Source: Cymodocea nodosa (Eukaryota; Streptophyta; Magnoliopsida; Alismatales; Cymodoceaceae). From it: 64,000 nt of DNA. The stretch spans positions 23,086,501 through 23,150,500 of the forward strand of contig CM072338.1 of assembly GCA_036874045.1 (NCBI GenBank), written 5' to 3'. The notes under the pieces were generated by a model. It did no database searches. It saw only the letters and a program-made list of their open reading frames with translations, and was not told the origin of the DNA. How positions within the stretch are numbered: the first letter of the stretch is position 1; each line of letters begins with the position of its first letter. Positions 37,001 through 48,953 of the stretch are shown piece after piece. A program made the translations under genes and the position numbers.

Positions 37001-40000
37001 ATCACCATTCCAGGGAAGGCATATTGTAATGAAGTAGAAGTTTCATGGTTTGTAAAATAGATGATATGAAAGAAATAAGGAAGGAACTTGATTTTAGACT
37101 TTAGTGTAGATTGCAACTTTTGGCAAACGCTTATTTTAGGAAAAAGAGATAATCCATAAATTTATTGTGTCAAACATGTTGTATTCTGGTTTGGAAGGCC
37201 TATGCTTTCTTTAAATTTTCCATAAATTCTGGTTTGTTTGTCTTTGTTGTCTTGTCTGGCCTTGGCTTATCTTCTAAATAAGCTTGCACTTGTTTTTCTT
37301 ATTTATATTATTCCTTGATTGTTTACCGCTAAAAAGAATTAGAAGGCCTCTGAGAATCACGGACTTTAAATTAACCAAAAGATCTGAACAATGGAATTAG
37401 CTAGCTTTATTTGCATGATTTTTTCATTTTATGTGTTTTTTTTCTCATTGAATATTTTAAAAACTTCAAGCCATGATAAATGAAGAGGAAAATGAGATAG
37501 TATCCCATTTTATATATTCAATTCTAGATTTTGTTTGATACTTGCTAAGGACCATTATTTGTCTTCTTTTGACAGTATGAAGTTTCCTCTTTTGCTAGTG
37601 ATAATTCAATTTTCTTGCCATATATTCCCCTTTGTATGAGATAAAAAATTGTTCATGAGGAAAAACTAGAAATGGTAATTTTTAAATTCCTTTGTTATAA
37701 TAGATTACTGTCTGATTGCATACAGATCATGAGTACCTTAGTGGACTACCATTGAGATCCTTTGTTTATTTGAAATGAATGCAACCTTTTTTAAGATTTT
37801 GAACTCTAGTCCTATATCTTTCAACAGATTTATTTGGAACGTGAAATATATGTAAGGTTCTCTTCCAATGATTGTTACTGAGTATTTTTTTCGTATTTAC
37901 TCAAAAAGATTAATTTACTGTAATTTTTAGTAAGAGAAATTTATTGAAGTTTCATAGAGGATTGTTAGAGTATGAGTTATTGTTGTATTAGATGTGTTGT
38001 AGTGGGTTTAATCTCTCATTGTTAGAGTCTTATTTGTATCCTTGTAGCCTTTATATAAGAGGCTTTATCTTATTGTTAATGATACAATATCCCTCCCACC
38101 ATTTCTCTTGTGTTTTCACATGATATTCAAAGCTTACATTTTGAGAGTCTATTAATGTAAAAAGTTTTAGGTAACAAGGAGGGAAAACACTGGCCACCAC
38201 CCTCCTCCCTCCTCATTGTCGATAGCCTATTGAAGTTATCACTCTTGCTCATGCCTTCTTCCTTCGACTGCTGTGGTTGCACAAGATCATCCTCATTCCC
38301 AACCATACTTCCTACAAGCTACTCTTTGTCCTCTTTCATTGTTGACATCTCCTAGAAGTACCCTTGTCTGAGCCTCTCCAATGCATGTTTCCACACACAC
38401 ATGCCTGTGTGTCACAACTCTAATGTGCAATGACTCTACTTCCATGTGACTTCCCAAACATAGGCGATCTTGTTTGGCATCTCTTCATTTCCTCTCCAAT
38501 TTGAGCCCCCCTTTACGCTCGTGTCTCCAATGCATAGCTTCGATGCACACATCATCTTTGTATGTGTCAATTCTTCCATGTGTCATCTACATGCATTCTT
38601 CCTTTGTGTGTCCTACTGACTCTCTCTTTGCAATGGCAATCTCATCCTACTACTTGCACGGTTCTTATCTCATCAATCTTGCAGTCTCCTGTTTCTAACA
38701 TTGTTAAAGCTCCTTCAATGTCTCTAACCTTAGCTTCTGTCATCTAAACCCATTAGGGTTGCAAATAGATAAAACAACGAAGAGGAGGGGAGAAGAAGGA
38801 AGAAAAAAAAGGAAAAAGGCGGAGAGAGAGGGAAAAAAAACACAGAAGAGGATAGCAATAAAAAAATGGTGGAAGTAAAAAAAAATTAAAAAAAGAGAAA
38901 AAGGAAAAAAATAAGGAGACAAAAAAAGTTAATACTTCATTATCTATCTCCAAATTAAAAAAATTGGAGTTTTGTGGAATATCCTAATTAACAATCTACA
39001 CTAGTAGAAATGGGGTTTGTGGATACCATAAAGTTAAGAATCCACGTTTTTCTTGGATGATTGATAATGTCTCTATATACGTACAAGTTTTCCTTGTGAG
39101 GTCAACTAGGGTTTAATTATTTCTCTTACTTGCACTTCTATTTATCTATTATGTATCTCCTTGTATCTCTTTCTTTATTTTGTTCTAGTTTTACTTATGT
39201 CAGAGTTTATTTTAAGTTGGATTCTCGGGGGAGTATTAGAGTATAAGTTACTATTGTATTAGGCATGTTGTAGTGAGTTTAGTCCTACATTTTTAGAATC
39301 TTATTTGTGTCATCTTTGTAGCCTTTATACAAGAGGTCTTATGTTATTGTTAATGATACAATATACCTTCTACCATTTCTCTTGTGTTTTTCCACAAGGA
39401 TGATATTGAAGCTTTGCCAGGTCAAAAATAGTGGAAAGAGAATTTTCTTTCCCCTAATAGTAGCAAGTTTTTAACATTTTAAGGATTTTATTCCAGGACT
39501 AACCCTTATTAACAAAGTGGCTGGAATATGTTGGCATTTAGAATGTCAATATTTATTGGAGACTTGCATCCCACTTGGGAAATCTTGTGAGTCATTTATC
39601 GTTAGTTGATCTTCATTTTGAGTTGAATCATTTTAGTCAAATTCTTAATATACGAATAACATGTTAAATGTACCTTTTTGTTTTTAATAGTCTATCAATT
39701 ACAATGATGGATAAGTAGGTCTACTTTGTTATGCTCATATATAGAATAATTATCTTCCGTTCCATTTTCTTTTTTCTTGATTCAACATTCTGTATAATTT
39801 AAGACTCGTTCTGTACCAATGACATCTATTTGTTGCTTTACTATTTTCTTTACATCAGTCGATATTGATTAACTTTTCTGACTGTGCTGTCATTAACTTC
39901 CATTCACTTGTACAGAAAGCTTGCTATAAATGTGGCTGCTCAGTTGCAGTGGACTCAATACGACCAAATCTGGGTAAGAAATACATTATAGTTGTACTAT

Positions 40001-42318
40001 GGAGTAAAGTGTGTTATAACATTCTTCTTTCTGATAGCAGTCTTCGGTATGGATAGCCATCAATTGTATCTTCTTTTGATTTTTCATTTTGATTAATCAT
40101 TTGTGCTCCTGTCTCCTGGTTATTCTTATCTAATTTCCTTATCCTATCACATACCTTAATAAAAGAATCTTGTGTTACATGTCTTCTGGTATGGGTATCA
40201 CTCTTTGCTTGTGATCTAGGATGGCATCAAATCCTCGGCTTTTGAATGCATTCCTCATTAGGGTGTTGAGCTTAGTCTTGATTGTGGAATTATTGCATGA
40301 CTTAAGCGTCTGCCATAGTGTGGTTTCATTCTTTTATTTTTTTCGTTTCCCTTATTGATTATTTCATTTGTCTTTTCATTCTGAGACTCTCCTTAGATTC
40401 TTTTTGTATCTTTGAATTTGTATTATGTAATCTGCATTAATGCCTCAAAAAAAAGCTTAAAATATGTTTCTATTGTACATTTGTGGCTATATGAGCGGTT
40501 AAGCATTTTGTCTTCTTTTCCTCCGAGGAATGTAACATTTGACTTCGTTTCTGTGGTCTCCTTTTAGCTGTCCGTTCTGCTGTTCTGGCATATCGCAGGG
40601 AAGAATCACAATTATCAAAGGCATCAAGACAAAGAAGAGACAAGCGGGAACAGGTCTGCATCATAATATGCCATTTTTCCAGCAATGGTTTTAGAAATTT
40701 TGTAGCCTTCTCTTTCTCCTTCCCTGATCCCAAGGATCTCATGCTCAGGAGAAATTTGATCTCGATGAATCCTCTAATACAGATATTTCGAGAGGAAAAG
40801 GTGTTCAATTTCCTTTTGTTGTCTCAGATCGTGTAATAATTAAGGTATTTTTTAGCTCATATGCTCATTTTTAGTCAGTTCTTAAAACTACACATCCATA
40901 TCTGGCTGAAGGAATTTATTTTGTAGGGAAACAAGAGAACACCTCAAAGATTTGTTGGGCGTGTTGCTGTTGTTACAACACAATGTCTTAATGGATGGTT
41001 AGTCCTCTCCTCCAGTGAAAACATGTCACATTTCGTATTTTTCAACCCTTGAAAAAATAACATTTGGCACGCTCAGTGATAATTAATGCTTTTAACCAGA
41101 ATGTGGGATCTATCATTTACAATAACTGGTGTTATCGCCAGGAACATTTCATGGTGTCTCCTTACATGCGTTACTTTTGATTTCTGTGTATGACACCTCC
41201 AAAGTAGGCACTTAGGTTGCAGTCTTGGGTGCCTTGAGTGGTTAGGTTTCTTATTTTCTTATTGTGTATTGACCTGTATCTCAAATTAATTTATAAGTTG
41301 ATTTTTAAACATCATATTGTTTAAAAAAATTTATATAAGTTAATTTACATTATTTATTTTGTATTTCATTTCAATACACAATAACAAAATTAGAGATCTA
41401 AGGCCTAAAAATAATACTAGATAAAAAGATTTTTATTAGAAAAACTTAAAAAGCACTTTACATGGTATAAGTTCATTCTTAGATCTAACTGGATTTCAAC
41501 AAGGATCTGGTAAAGTCCTACAAGAATTTGGATGTGCCTGGGCATATGGTGGAGAACATCAATGAACAATAAATTTTTTAGTGATGACACTAGGAAATAT
41601 GTTGTTCTGTCTACAATAACAATTGATGCCTTTTTCCTTTAATTTATTCTTGTCCATCTGAATCACACGTCCTTTCACTCTTCTTATTCCTGTCTATCAC
41701 CATATTATCTGCCATATCACACAATTTTTAATGTTTTTTTTCTAATTCTAACCATGCATTTTTCTATTTTGCCTCTCTCCTTTTCTATTCCACATAAAGC
41801 TCTAGATGTATTTGTACTTCATGCAACCTCCTTTCATTATGAGTAGCATCCTCCTCAATTTCTTCATTTTTTCTTACCCTTTGTTCCCATTTTCTAAGTG
41901 GCAGAGGAAAATTACTTCGTAGGATTTATTGTAGCTTCTGCAGAGGCGGAGAGTGGTTGCTTATTTTTTCCGAAGCGAGGGGCTGATTTATGATGGTTAC
42001 CCACGAGTTTGATCGTATATGAATAGATTTAATTCAAACACTATTTTTCTTATTTCCTCAGATTAGTCGAAGTATATGGCTTTCACATTCTTCGCAATCT
42101 CAAATTAGTTCCACTCTGCTTGTGTTTCGGCTTTTGCTCAATGGCCTTTTTTGCGTCTGTTACGCAGCCGTCATTTCTTTGGGCTGCTAATAATATGTTT
42201 CATCATCGACAGGTATGTGGTCAAGACTCTGGATAATGCAGAGAGCGTAAAATTGCAGTATCGGTCCCTTGCCAAGGTAACGGAAGACATGATCTCAAAT
42301 AAAAGTCCCGTCTCCTAA
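31045..42318 (+). CDS. Conserved plant protein with CxxC segment and KOW/SH3-like C-terminal end, function unknown
   Basis: Exons supported by phase and splice sites: 31045-31588, 31672-31954, 39916-39973, 40568-40653, 40749-40844, 40927-40997, 42213-42318. The N-terminal 270 residues are low-complexity, with a Gly run, an acidic run (EGEEEDEGEDDDGH) and Ser/Asn-rich parts, probably disordered. The conserved end begins ACYKCGCSVAVDSIRPNL (a CxxC pair), then a basic helix AVRSAVLAYRREES..RQRRDKREQ, then VQFPFVVSDRVIIK, RFVGRVAVVTTQCLNGWYVV and KLQYRSLAKV, which reads like a KOW/SH3 barrel. I recall similar plant proteins without assigned function. The exon at 31954 ends in phase 2 but the exon at 39916 starts in phase 0, so one or more short exons in the intervening 8 kb are missing from this model (candidates: 37576-37633 and 37828-37851). 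Start chosen at 31045 because the longer frame has no ATG. Confidence 0.75.
31983..32357. repeat. Two direct copies of an 85-base block, 290 bases apart
   Basis: TTGTTTTCAAATGGTAAAGT at 31983 recurs at 32273 with AAAGC in place of AAAGT. Similarity continues through AACATATTCTATTT, AATGGRARTGAARGT and the GGATTG(TT/AA)GAAATCAT end. Confidence 0.75.
36102..36597. repeat. Tandem duplication, unit about 247 bases
   Basis: GAAAACAACCAGACYCKACA at 36102 recurs at 36349. The two units stay alignable through TTTACCTGATTAATTTAGAA, CTCCTATGCTATCAAGTCTC and CAGTGGCACTAGACATGA. Differences are point changes plus a small insertion in the second copy, roughly nine in ten bases matching by eye. Confidence 0.85.
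37963..39396 (+). mobile_element. Complete small non-autonomous LTR retrotransposon (TRIM-like or small LARD)
   Basis: Two direct LTRs of about 158 bases (37963-38120, TGTTAGAGTATGAG...TTTTCACA) and 163 bases (39234-39396, TATTAGAGTATAAG...TTCCACA) are alignable throughout, sharing TTATTGTTAATGATACAATA and ACCATTTCTCTTGTGTTTT. The five bases before the first LTR (37958-37962) and after the second (39397-39401) are both AGGAT, a target-site duplication. TGATATTCAAAGC directly after the first LTR resembles the initiator-Met tRNA primer site TGGTATCAGAGC, and TTCTCGGGGGAG just before the second LTR is a polypurine tract. The 1.1 kb interior is C/T-rich at its start, then low-complexity, with no gag or pol reading frame. 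It sits in the sense orientation inside an intron. LTR divergence suggests it is not very recent. Confidence 0.88.
40380..40449 (+). mobile_element. Possible LINE 3' tail between exons of the CxxC/KOW-like gene
   Basis: A T-rich stretch (TTCTTTTTGTATCTTTGAAT) leads to GCATTAATGCCTCAAAAAAAAG. This resembles plant L1-type 3' ends (…TTAAT…GCCTCAAAAAAA). No coding part or target duplication found. Confidence 0.3.
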
Positions 42319-45300
42319 CTTGGCGTGGGAAGGGCTAGCAAAGAAACTGGAAGGTAACACAAAAATACAACGATTTTCAGCAAGCAAAAAAGATTGTTTG
42401 CTGCCCGTTTAGCATGATTTTTTCTCGTGGCTTATGTAAAAATGTTGGCGCCTAGAGCATTTTTTTTGTTGTAGGTGTCATTAATGAATGGTTAAAATTT
42501 TGTCAACTGTAGGCATTTCGTGTGTCTTACACGTAGAGCATGTGTTGCAGTTATACACCAAGGCACCAACAAATTGTTGATGCTTATAATAAATCTATTC
42601 TCTATGAAAAATTTTATCGGCAATCTCAAAAAATATTGCTCGTACTACTCGACCGAGAAAAAGGTAACTGAATCGAACGATTCGAACCAGAATTTTGTTC
42701 ATAAATACTAAAAAATGTTACATGATTTTTGTTAATTTTTTTTGTTCTCGACATAATGGAAATGTACTAATCAAGAATCATACTGTTATCAATCCGTATA
42801 TCTAAGGAAAAAATTATAAGCTAGCAAAGTAAATTATTTTAATCATGAAGTATACGTCTTTTTAATAAACTAAAAGTATTCGTGGCAAAATTATTCTTAA
42901 TTTCTTGTAGTTGCCAACACTAAATTGTCTTCTGTAATTTTTAGTTAAAAAAATAAAATTTAATTACAAATTTAGTTATTTTGGAAGAATTACAGGGAAT
43001 CATGGTAGTTTTTGTTAAGGACATGATAAAAAATATAAGGTTATTTGTGTATTAAAGGAAATGATTGGAAAATGAAAAATGAGATGTTTGTGTAGTTGTA
43101 AGAAATAACTGTATTATTTAAAGTTTTTTAAAATATTAAATAATAAATTGATAAAAATTATTGTTAGTTTGATAAAAATGATAGAAAATTAAAAATTTAA
43201 TAATAAATTTAAAAATATTATATTTGAAAAGTAATATTTTTAATATTATATTATATATTAACATTTCATTAATATAGATGTAACTTGTGAAATAATATAT
43301 TTGTAATTAATATAAACATTGTTCATTATAATCTAAATTTTTTCAGAAATAATATGTTAATGTATTCTTTAATATTATTAAGTTGTGTTGGAATTAATGT
43401 TAATGCATTATTTATTCTTATAACATTATTGTTATTATATTTTAATGTATTATAATCTAATATCATTCTTCAACAATATTTTTTATTTTAATCTATTATA
43501 ATTATAATGTTATTATTTATTATTATTATAATCATACTTCTTGATATCATGTTAATATTATTAGTTATTTTAATATATTATGATTATAATATGTTATTAT
43601 TATTATATTTTAATTTATTATAATTATATATTATTTATTATATTATAAGTCTATATCATTTTTTATTGTTTTTAAAAAGACGTGGTGGAAAACAACAACA
43701 AAAATATTTTCTATTAACACAAACATAGAAAATGCTGAGAATTTTTTTTTTGTTATTTACTTTTCTTCTATTTTTTGCTATTTCAAGATTGCATAAATCC
43801 CCCTTAATATTGTAATCTAATACATCGAATTACGAAAGGGGACAATCCACGAGAGACAAACAGCCCTGCAAGAATTTTCAAGTGAAGAAAAAAAGAAGAA
43901 GGAAACCTACGATCGCTTGACAGAAGAGTAGACATTTGTACGCGTCGAACGATTTATCAAAGATGAGTCGGCAATGAGAAAGTGGAGAGGACGTCAATCG
44001 GATAAAGCGTTGGACGATCAAATTTGAGTTTGGCGTGAGTATTGCCTTCGCAAATTATTAATCACCTACAAGTATTAAAATAATATACTTCTCTTGCGAA
44101 AATTATGGATTACAAGGAAATCTTGCGTTTCTATAAAGAGAAAATTCCGATAGGAGGGGAGTCCAAACACCCCACATATTGATTTAGTTCAAGAACAACC
44201 CACGACAAACATTGACCATGGACAATGATATATGTAATCTCTATCATGTAGAACAGAAAAATTATTATTATAAAAAATACATATATAAATACTTTGCTTG
44301 TGTCAAAAGAAAACTAAAATACAGTAATTTCTTTTTTATTTTCCTTTAACTGCATTTTTTACTTTATTTGGTTTTTTGACAGAAAAACCTTTTTAGATTG
44401 GCAATTGCTTAGTGTCGCTTTACTAGAACATCGCAGTATTATTAAGGGAAGAGAGAAAGAGATGAATTGGAATTGACCGTTTATCCACATAAAATTTAAT
44501 GAATAACTATTTAAGATTTAGGTAAAAAAAGTAAGAAAATCGTGGAAAAGAGAAATATTAGTACAAAGAACATTGTAAAAAAACATGTGACGGTCACGTG
44601 TTATCCATATAAAATATTTTGTGTATTTTATTTGTTAATATTATGGGCGGTGAGATTCTAGAATTGTGTGCATAATCCAAACCAAGCTAACATTACTTAC
44701 AGTACGCAGGATCGTCGTCAATTGTAACAATTGTCACGGGATTACGTCGTCAATTTTGACAGCTACACAAGAGACAAGTCTACAATCTAGATTTCCGGTC
44801 AAACAAAAAAATCCATTTGATTTTGCCTACCGCATAAACTTGATTAAATATAATTTAGCATCATCAATGTTGAGCGTAGGTTTTGTTTGTTGAAGACCTT
44901 AGACAATTAGGAAAGACCGACAACACCAAACTACATGATAAAAAGTTTACAAAGGAAAGATGCTTGAAGCCCTAAACCACTGATCCTCAAGTTAATTCTC
45001 AATAAAAATTGCATTGAATAAACCATACAGCATTGTTAGAGATACGTGACAGAAAACTTTTGCCAAATAAGATTAACGTATGCTTCATGGTTTTGCAAAG
45101 GAAAACCAGCAGTTTTTCTTACCAATTTCAGAAAGAGGGGAAAAGAGAAGCTTGTACGTGATTCAAATATGTAAGTGCCTGAAGTGAAGACTTTTGTCGC
45201 TTGGGACGGTACCATTTTTACCAATGAGCATGATCTAGGGAATCGTCCTGTAACTGGAACGACCAATAAATAGACGGATAGAGATGCTAAAATCAGGTAA

Positions 45301-45749
45301 ATATATACTAAAATTTTCTGCCAAATGATACGAATTGAAGTAATAAAGACACCCAGAAATGAAGTGCAGAGAGAACATAAACAAGTTCGTCACGTGAACA
45401 TATCCACATGAAACAGAAAGCATCCAACATTCACATCTAATTGATACAAGATATACAATGTCAACGAAGCTGTAACAATGAAACATCATCTCCAGATGGC
45501 ATAATTTGACTGGAGTGAATCCTTTCAGGATAGCGCTCAAGGATGTCCTCTAAGAGCTGATAAATCTATTATTAAACTACAATCTTCTTTTTATCTACAA
45601 ATTTTTGACTTACCCGGTTGCATCTAATTCCTGACATGGGATTATAGAACATCTAATATCTTATCATATGTTACATGAAGTTGTAACATAAAAAGGTTTC
45701 TCAATGACGATATATCACAATTAAATAACAAAGGATTTGATATCAACAA
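42319..45749. other. AT-rich spacer between two convergent genes
   Basis: Holds the probable 3' untranslated regions of both neighbours and one copy of a dispersed repeat (43084-43726). No other gene recognised; the short frames at 42.5, 44.7 and 45.0-45.5 kb match no family. Confidence 0.6.
43084..43726. mobile_element. Dispersed repeat copy 1, possible non-autonomous TIR element
   Basis: Begins ATGTTTGTGTAG and ends with the inverse ACACAAACAT, so it has at least a 10-base terminal inverted match. The interior is almost pure A/T and matches the copy at 51059-51922 through long stretches such as ATTTGAAAAGTAATATTTTW, TAATGTATTATAATCTAATA and ATTTTAATTTATTATAATTA. No coding sequence. Confidence 0.6.
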
Positions 45750-48700
45750 CTAAAACCCCTCTACACTCGCCCTGCCAAATTCTCGTGGAGGAGATCTTCT
45801 TATGGTGCTTATCTGGTAATCCTCCAGTGAAAGTGTGGAAGCACACGTTCTTGGAGGAAGGGGTATTGAAACAGATGGTCTTGGTGGTGAAACATTAATA
45901 GAAGCCGATAATCGGGCTTTTGATGGTGGGGAAGGAGAAAAATTTACTCTACGTGTGGGACGAAGAACAATGCCATTAAGGCTTGGAGATCTCAGCATCT
46001 GCTTTTTAGTCACTCCAGATGGCTCCAAAAGAGGGAACCGGCAAGAGTATTTCAGTTCTTGAACATTCTCAAGGGATTCCACGATGGCTCTCATAGTGGG
46101 TCTTTCAGAAGGTTCCTTTTGAAGACACTTCAGTGCAATATCAGCAACAGTCCTTACAGCTTTGGGATTATACCTTCCCTTCAGCCGTGAATCCATGATG
46201 AGGGACAGACGACAGTCATCAGTTAGATATGGCTTGCTCCATTTGACGAGGTTTCGCTCCTCCCTTGGGAGATTGGGATCATGGTTTCTCCTCCCAGTAA
46301 GTAATTCTATGAGAACAACCCCAAAGCACCAAACATTACTCTTAGGCGTGAGTAATCCTCTTTCCAACGTTTCAACAGAAAGATTTGCAACCTGAGCAAA
46401 AAATATGCATCCTTAAAACAGTGAACAAGGAGACTAATGAATAATGATGATACACTATTTTTTTAATCAATGTATTGTAGAATTTTTTTTGAAAAAGAGA
46501 GAAATGGCAACTTTCAGGAAAAAAGAGTTTCCATGTAAACGATTCAAAGTCCAACACTCGTTTGAAGTATGCTGCAACTAAAACAAGCAGGCGTTACTTT
46601 GTCTGTCCAGATTAACATAAACAAGTGGTTGATGCAGCTGTTTGAATTTTTTTTTAAAAAAATCACGTAGAAGGCTTTGGATACGGTTTGGACTTATATG
46701 ATATGTGCCCCCCTATAACACAAAACCCATCATTCAACATGATGCATCCTTGATTTTAAAAAATGGAAACTATATCAATATCAATTAGGGTACGTCTCCT
46801 TAACAAATAAATCTACCAAACACTTACTGCAGAGGTATTAGAGATATCCACTTCTGAATTATAGCTGGCACACCCATAGCCAGAAAGTTTTGCACTGAAA
46901 TCTTTGTCAACCTGGATATTTGCAGCTGAAAACTCATTGTACATAGCCTGGAAAGATAATCAGGATATTAGCCACACTAGTTAAAATGAAAAAAGGAATT
47001 TTTGAAATACAATGCGTTAGCAATCATAATTTAAAAACCACCTAGCACAGCTTTAGCCATCTCAGCACTGAATTCAAAAGAGTACAGTGATTCCAACCCA
47101 AAAATATTGGATTTCTCGAATTAGGACTTTTTTGTGCATTTCAACATAATTTTGAGAACAGGAAACAAACTATATCATTTAATTACAATTTTATCGTTGT
47201 GGCATTCAGAAATCATCTCGAGAAGTTTCAACCCTTGCAATAGTGCAATTCATGCTGACCTTTGGCTACTACAATGTCTTCAAAATATATTTTTGATGTT
47301 ATTTATTTACAAATAACTCTCGTTCTACGTGATCACAATTTAACTATCATGGCATTCGAAAAATCATCTGAAGAAGTTTCAGCTCCAGCAATTGATGTTG
47401 GTTCTGGCTATCATTATGGCTTCAAAACGTATTTGATTTTATTTATTTGATAGCATATATATGGAGGCATCATTTGCGTTAAAAAGTATTATGACAATGA
47501 ATTTACATCATTATTTTTTCTTGCAGTTTCAGTGCCACAATTACATGAATAGTAGTTATCATTTAATGACTTCGGAGACAACAAACTGGATTTACTTACT
47601 GCACACACTTTACGATATGACATTCTTGATAGAATTAAATAGAAGATGATAAAGCACCTGGAAAGGGCCTTCCTCGTGCAGGAATGCAAGGCCTCGAGCA
47701 GCACATCTAGCCACTTTCATCCGACTTGCCCAATCAATTGAAGGAGAATCAGATTTTCCATACAGATGTTTATCTAAGCTTCCATGGTAAAGTCTCTCGT
47801 AAACCAACATCCGCTGATCAGATCCTTCACGCGCGTGAAAACCAAGTAACTTACAAAGTTGTGGATGTTGCAGTGATGCAATCTTGCTTGCTTCATTCAC
47901 AAATTCCTTGAACCCCTACAGGACAGTGGTCATTTATATGACAGGATGCATACTTTCTGAATCCTAGAAAATAATGCTCGGTAACAAACAAGTAAACAAC
48001 TAAGACAATATCTTTCAGAAAAAATAACATGGATGATAAACTGAAGGTGCCTAGTTTGAATATAAGATCACTCAAACTAGTCTTAACAAATAGTCGAATC
48101 TGATATTGCACGAAATCGAATTTCTGGGTTTCAAGATTTTTGATCGATATATCCATCATAACGTTATCCGCAATTAAGGCAAAATTTTCCTCTACCTCTC
48201 TCTTACAGATGAAACAAAGGGAACAACTTTATCATCAAACGTTTCTATATGTTTTAATCATCTTCTTGTGAAAAAATGAAAAAACACACACACACACACC
48301 TGCGTGGAAGGGAGAAGGCGAGTCACAGAAGCTTCAAGCTTTTTGTTGGAACTGTCATCCCCAAATGAAGCTCTATAAACCGTGGAAGAGATACTTTCCG
48401 ACACGCACCGATCCAACGAGAAATTTTGGCAAGCATTCGAAATCTCCTTGAACGAGTAACTCCTCAACGCCCCAAACGGCGGCAGCGGCAGCGGGCCAGA
48501 CGTCGGAATCAACCCATGGGAATTACCCGTAGACTTGAAGCTACCAAAATTCTTCAAAGTGGAGCTCCCCTGCGGCGATGGCAGGGGGAGGGGCTGGGGG
48601 TTGAGCACACGCGCATCCTTTCCAACTCCAACACGACCGTTGGGCTCCTCTAGCTCCTCCAAGTCTGGTGCAGAGGCCGACGGGTCCCCGTCCAGGACAT

Positions 48701-48953
48701 CTATCGTGGACGGGGCGGACAATGTCCTCCCCCTGCTGTTGATCACACAGGTGGCCACAGTAGTGACCGCGGAAGCCCCTGACATCGTCCTAGTCCTCGT
48801 TCTGAAGCTCGGGGGCGCGGATTTGAGAGAAGGGCGGACTGCCTCAGGTTCCGGCAGTGTGGTGGAGGATGTTTCCCTGAAGCTGCTGTTAGGTTTTCTT
48901 GAGATTGGACCCTGTTTCTTCTTCCTGCCCCTCAGAACGGTAAAACAACCCAT
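45750..48953 (-). CDS. Receptor-like cytoplasmic kinase lacking catalytic residues (pseudokinase)
   Basis: Four exons, all phase 0: 48953-48300, 47915-47658, 46947-46828, 46391-45750, giving 557 residues. It starts MGCFTVLRGRKKK; Gly2/Cys3 fit N-myristoylation and palmitoylation, so it is probably tethered to the plasma membrane. Residues about 20-160 are Ser/Pro-rich (GPLPLPPFGALRSYSFKEI leads into the kinase fold). The kinase fold is recognisable (LQHPQLCKLLGFHAREGSDQ, MLVYERLYHGSLDKHLYGKS, GLAFLHEEGPFQ, LTPKSNVWCFGVVLIELLTG, PSERPTMRAIVESL). The ATP-binding Lys motif reads VTRL, the HRD loop reads MYNEFSAANI and DFG reads SGYG, so all three catalytic positions are lost. I recall plant homologues with the same substitutions, so this is a conserved pseudokinase subfamily of the receptor-like cytoplasmic kinases rather than a decayed gene. 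The tail is Ser/Pro/Arg-rich and ends VEGF. Likely role: scaffold or regulator of membrane receptor signalling (inference). Confidence 0.93.
48284..48299. repeat. (CA)n microsatellite overlapping a splice donor
   Basis: A CA run on the plus strand is a (GT)n run on the gene strand. It begins immediately after exon 1 of the pseudokinase gene (…CACGCAG|GTGTGTGTG), so the intron starts inside the repeat. Confidence 0.9.

Larger units (their letters stand above)
31955..39915 (+). other. Very large intron region (about 8 kb) of the CxxC/KOW-like gene
   Basis: AT-rich sequence with several transposon traces: a duplicated 85-base block (31983 and 32273), two LINE-tail-like segments (about 32197 and 33765), a 247-base tandem duplication (36102-36597) and a complete small LTR retrotransposon (37963-39396). 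At least one short coding exon must lie inside, because the flanking exon phases do not match. Confidence 0.6.

Noticed and set aside
43130..43680. Possible replication origin or scaffold attachment because of extreme AT content
   Set aside because: A related copy with the same order of sequence at 51.1-51.9 kb makes a dispersed repeat the simpler explanation.
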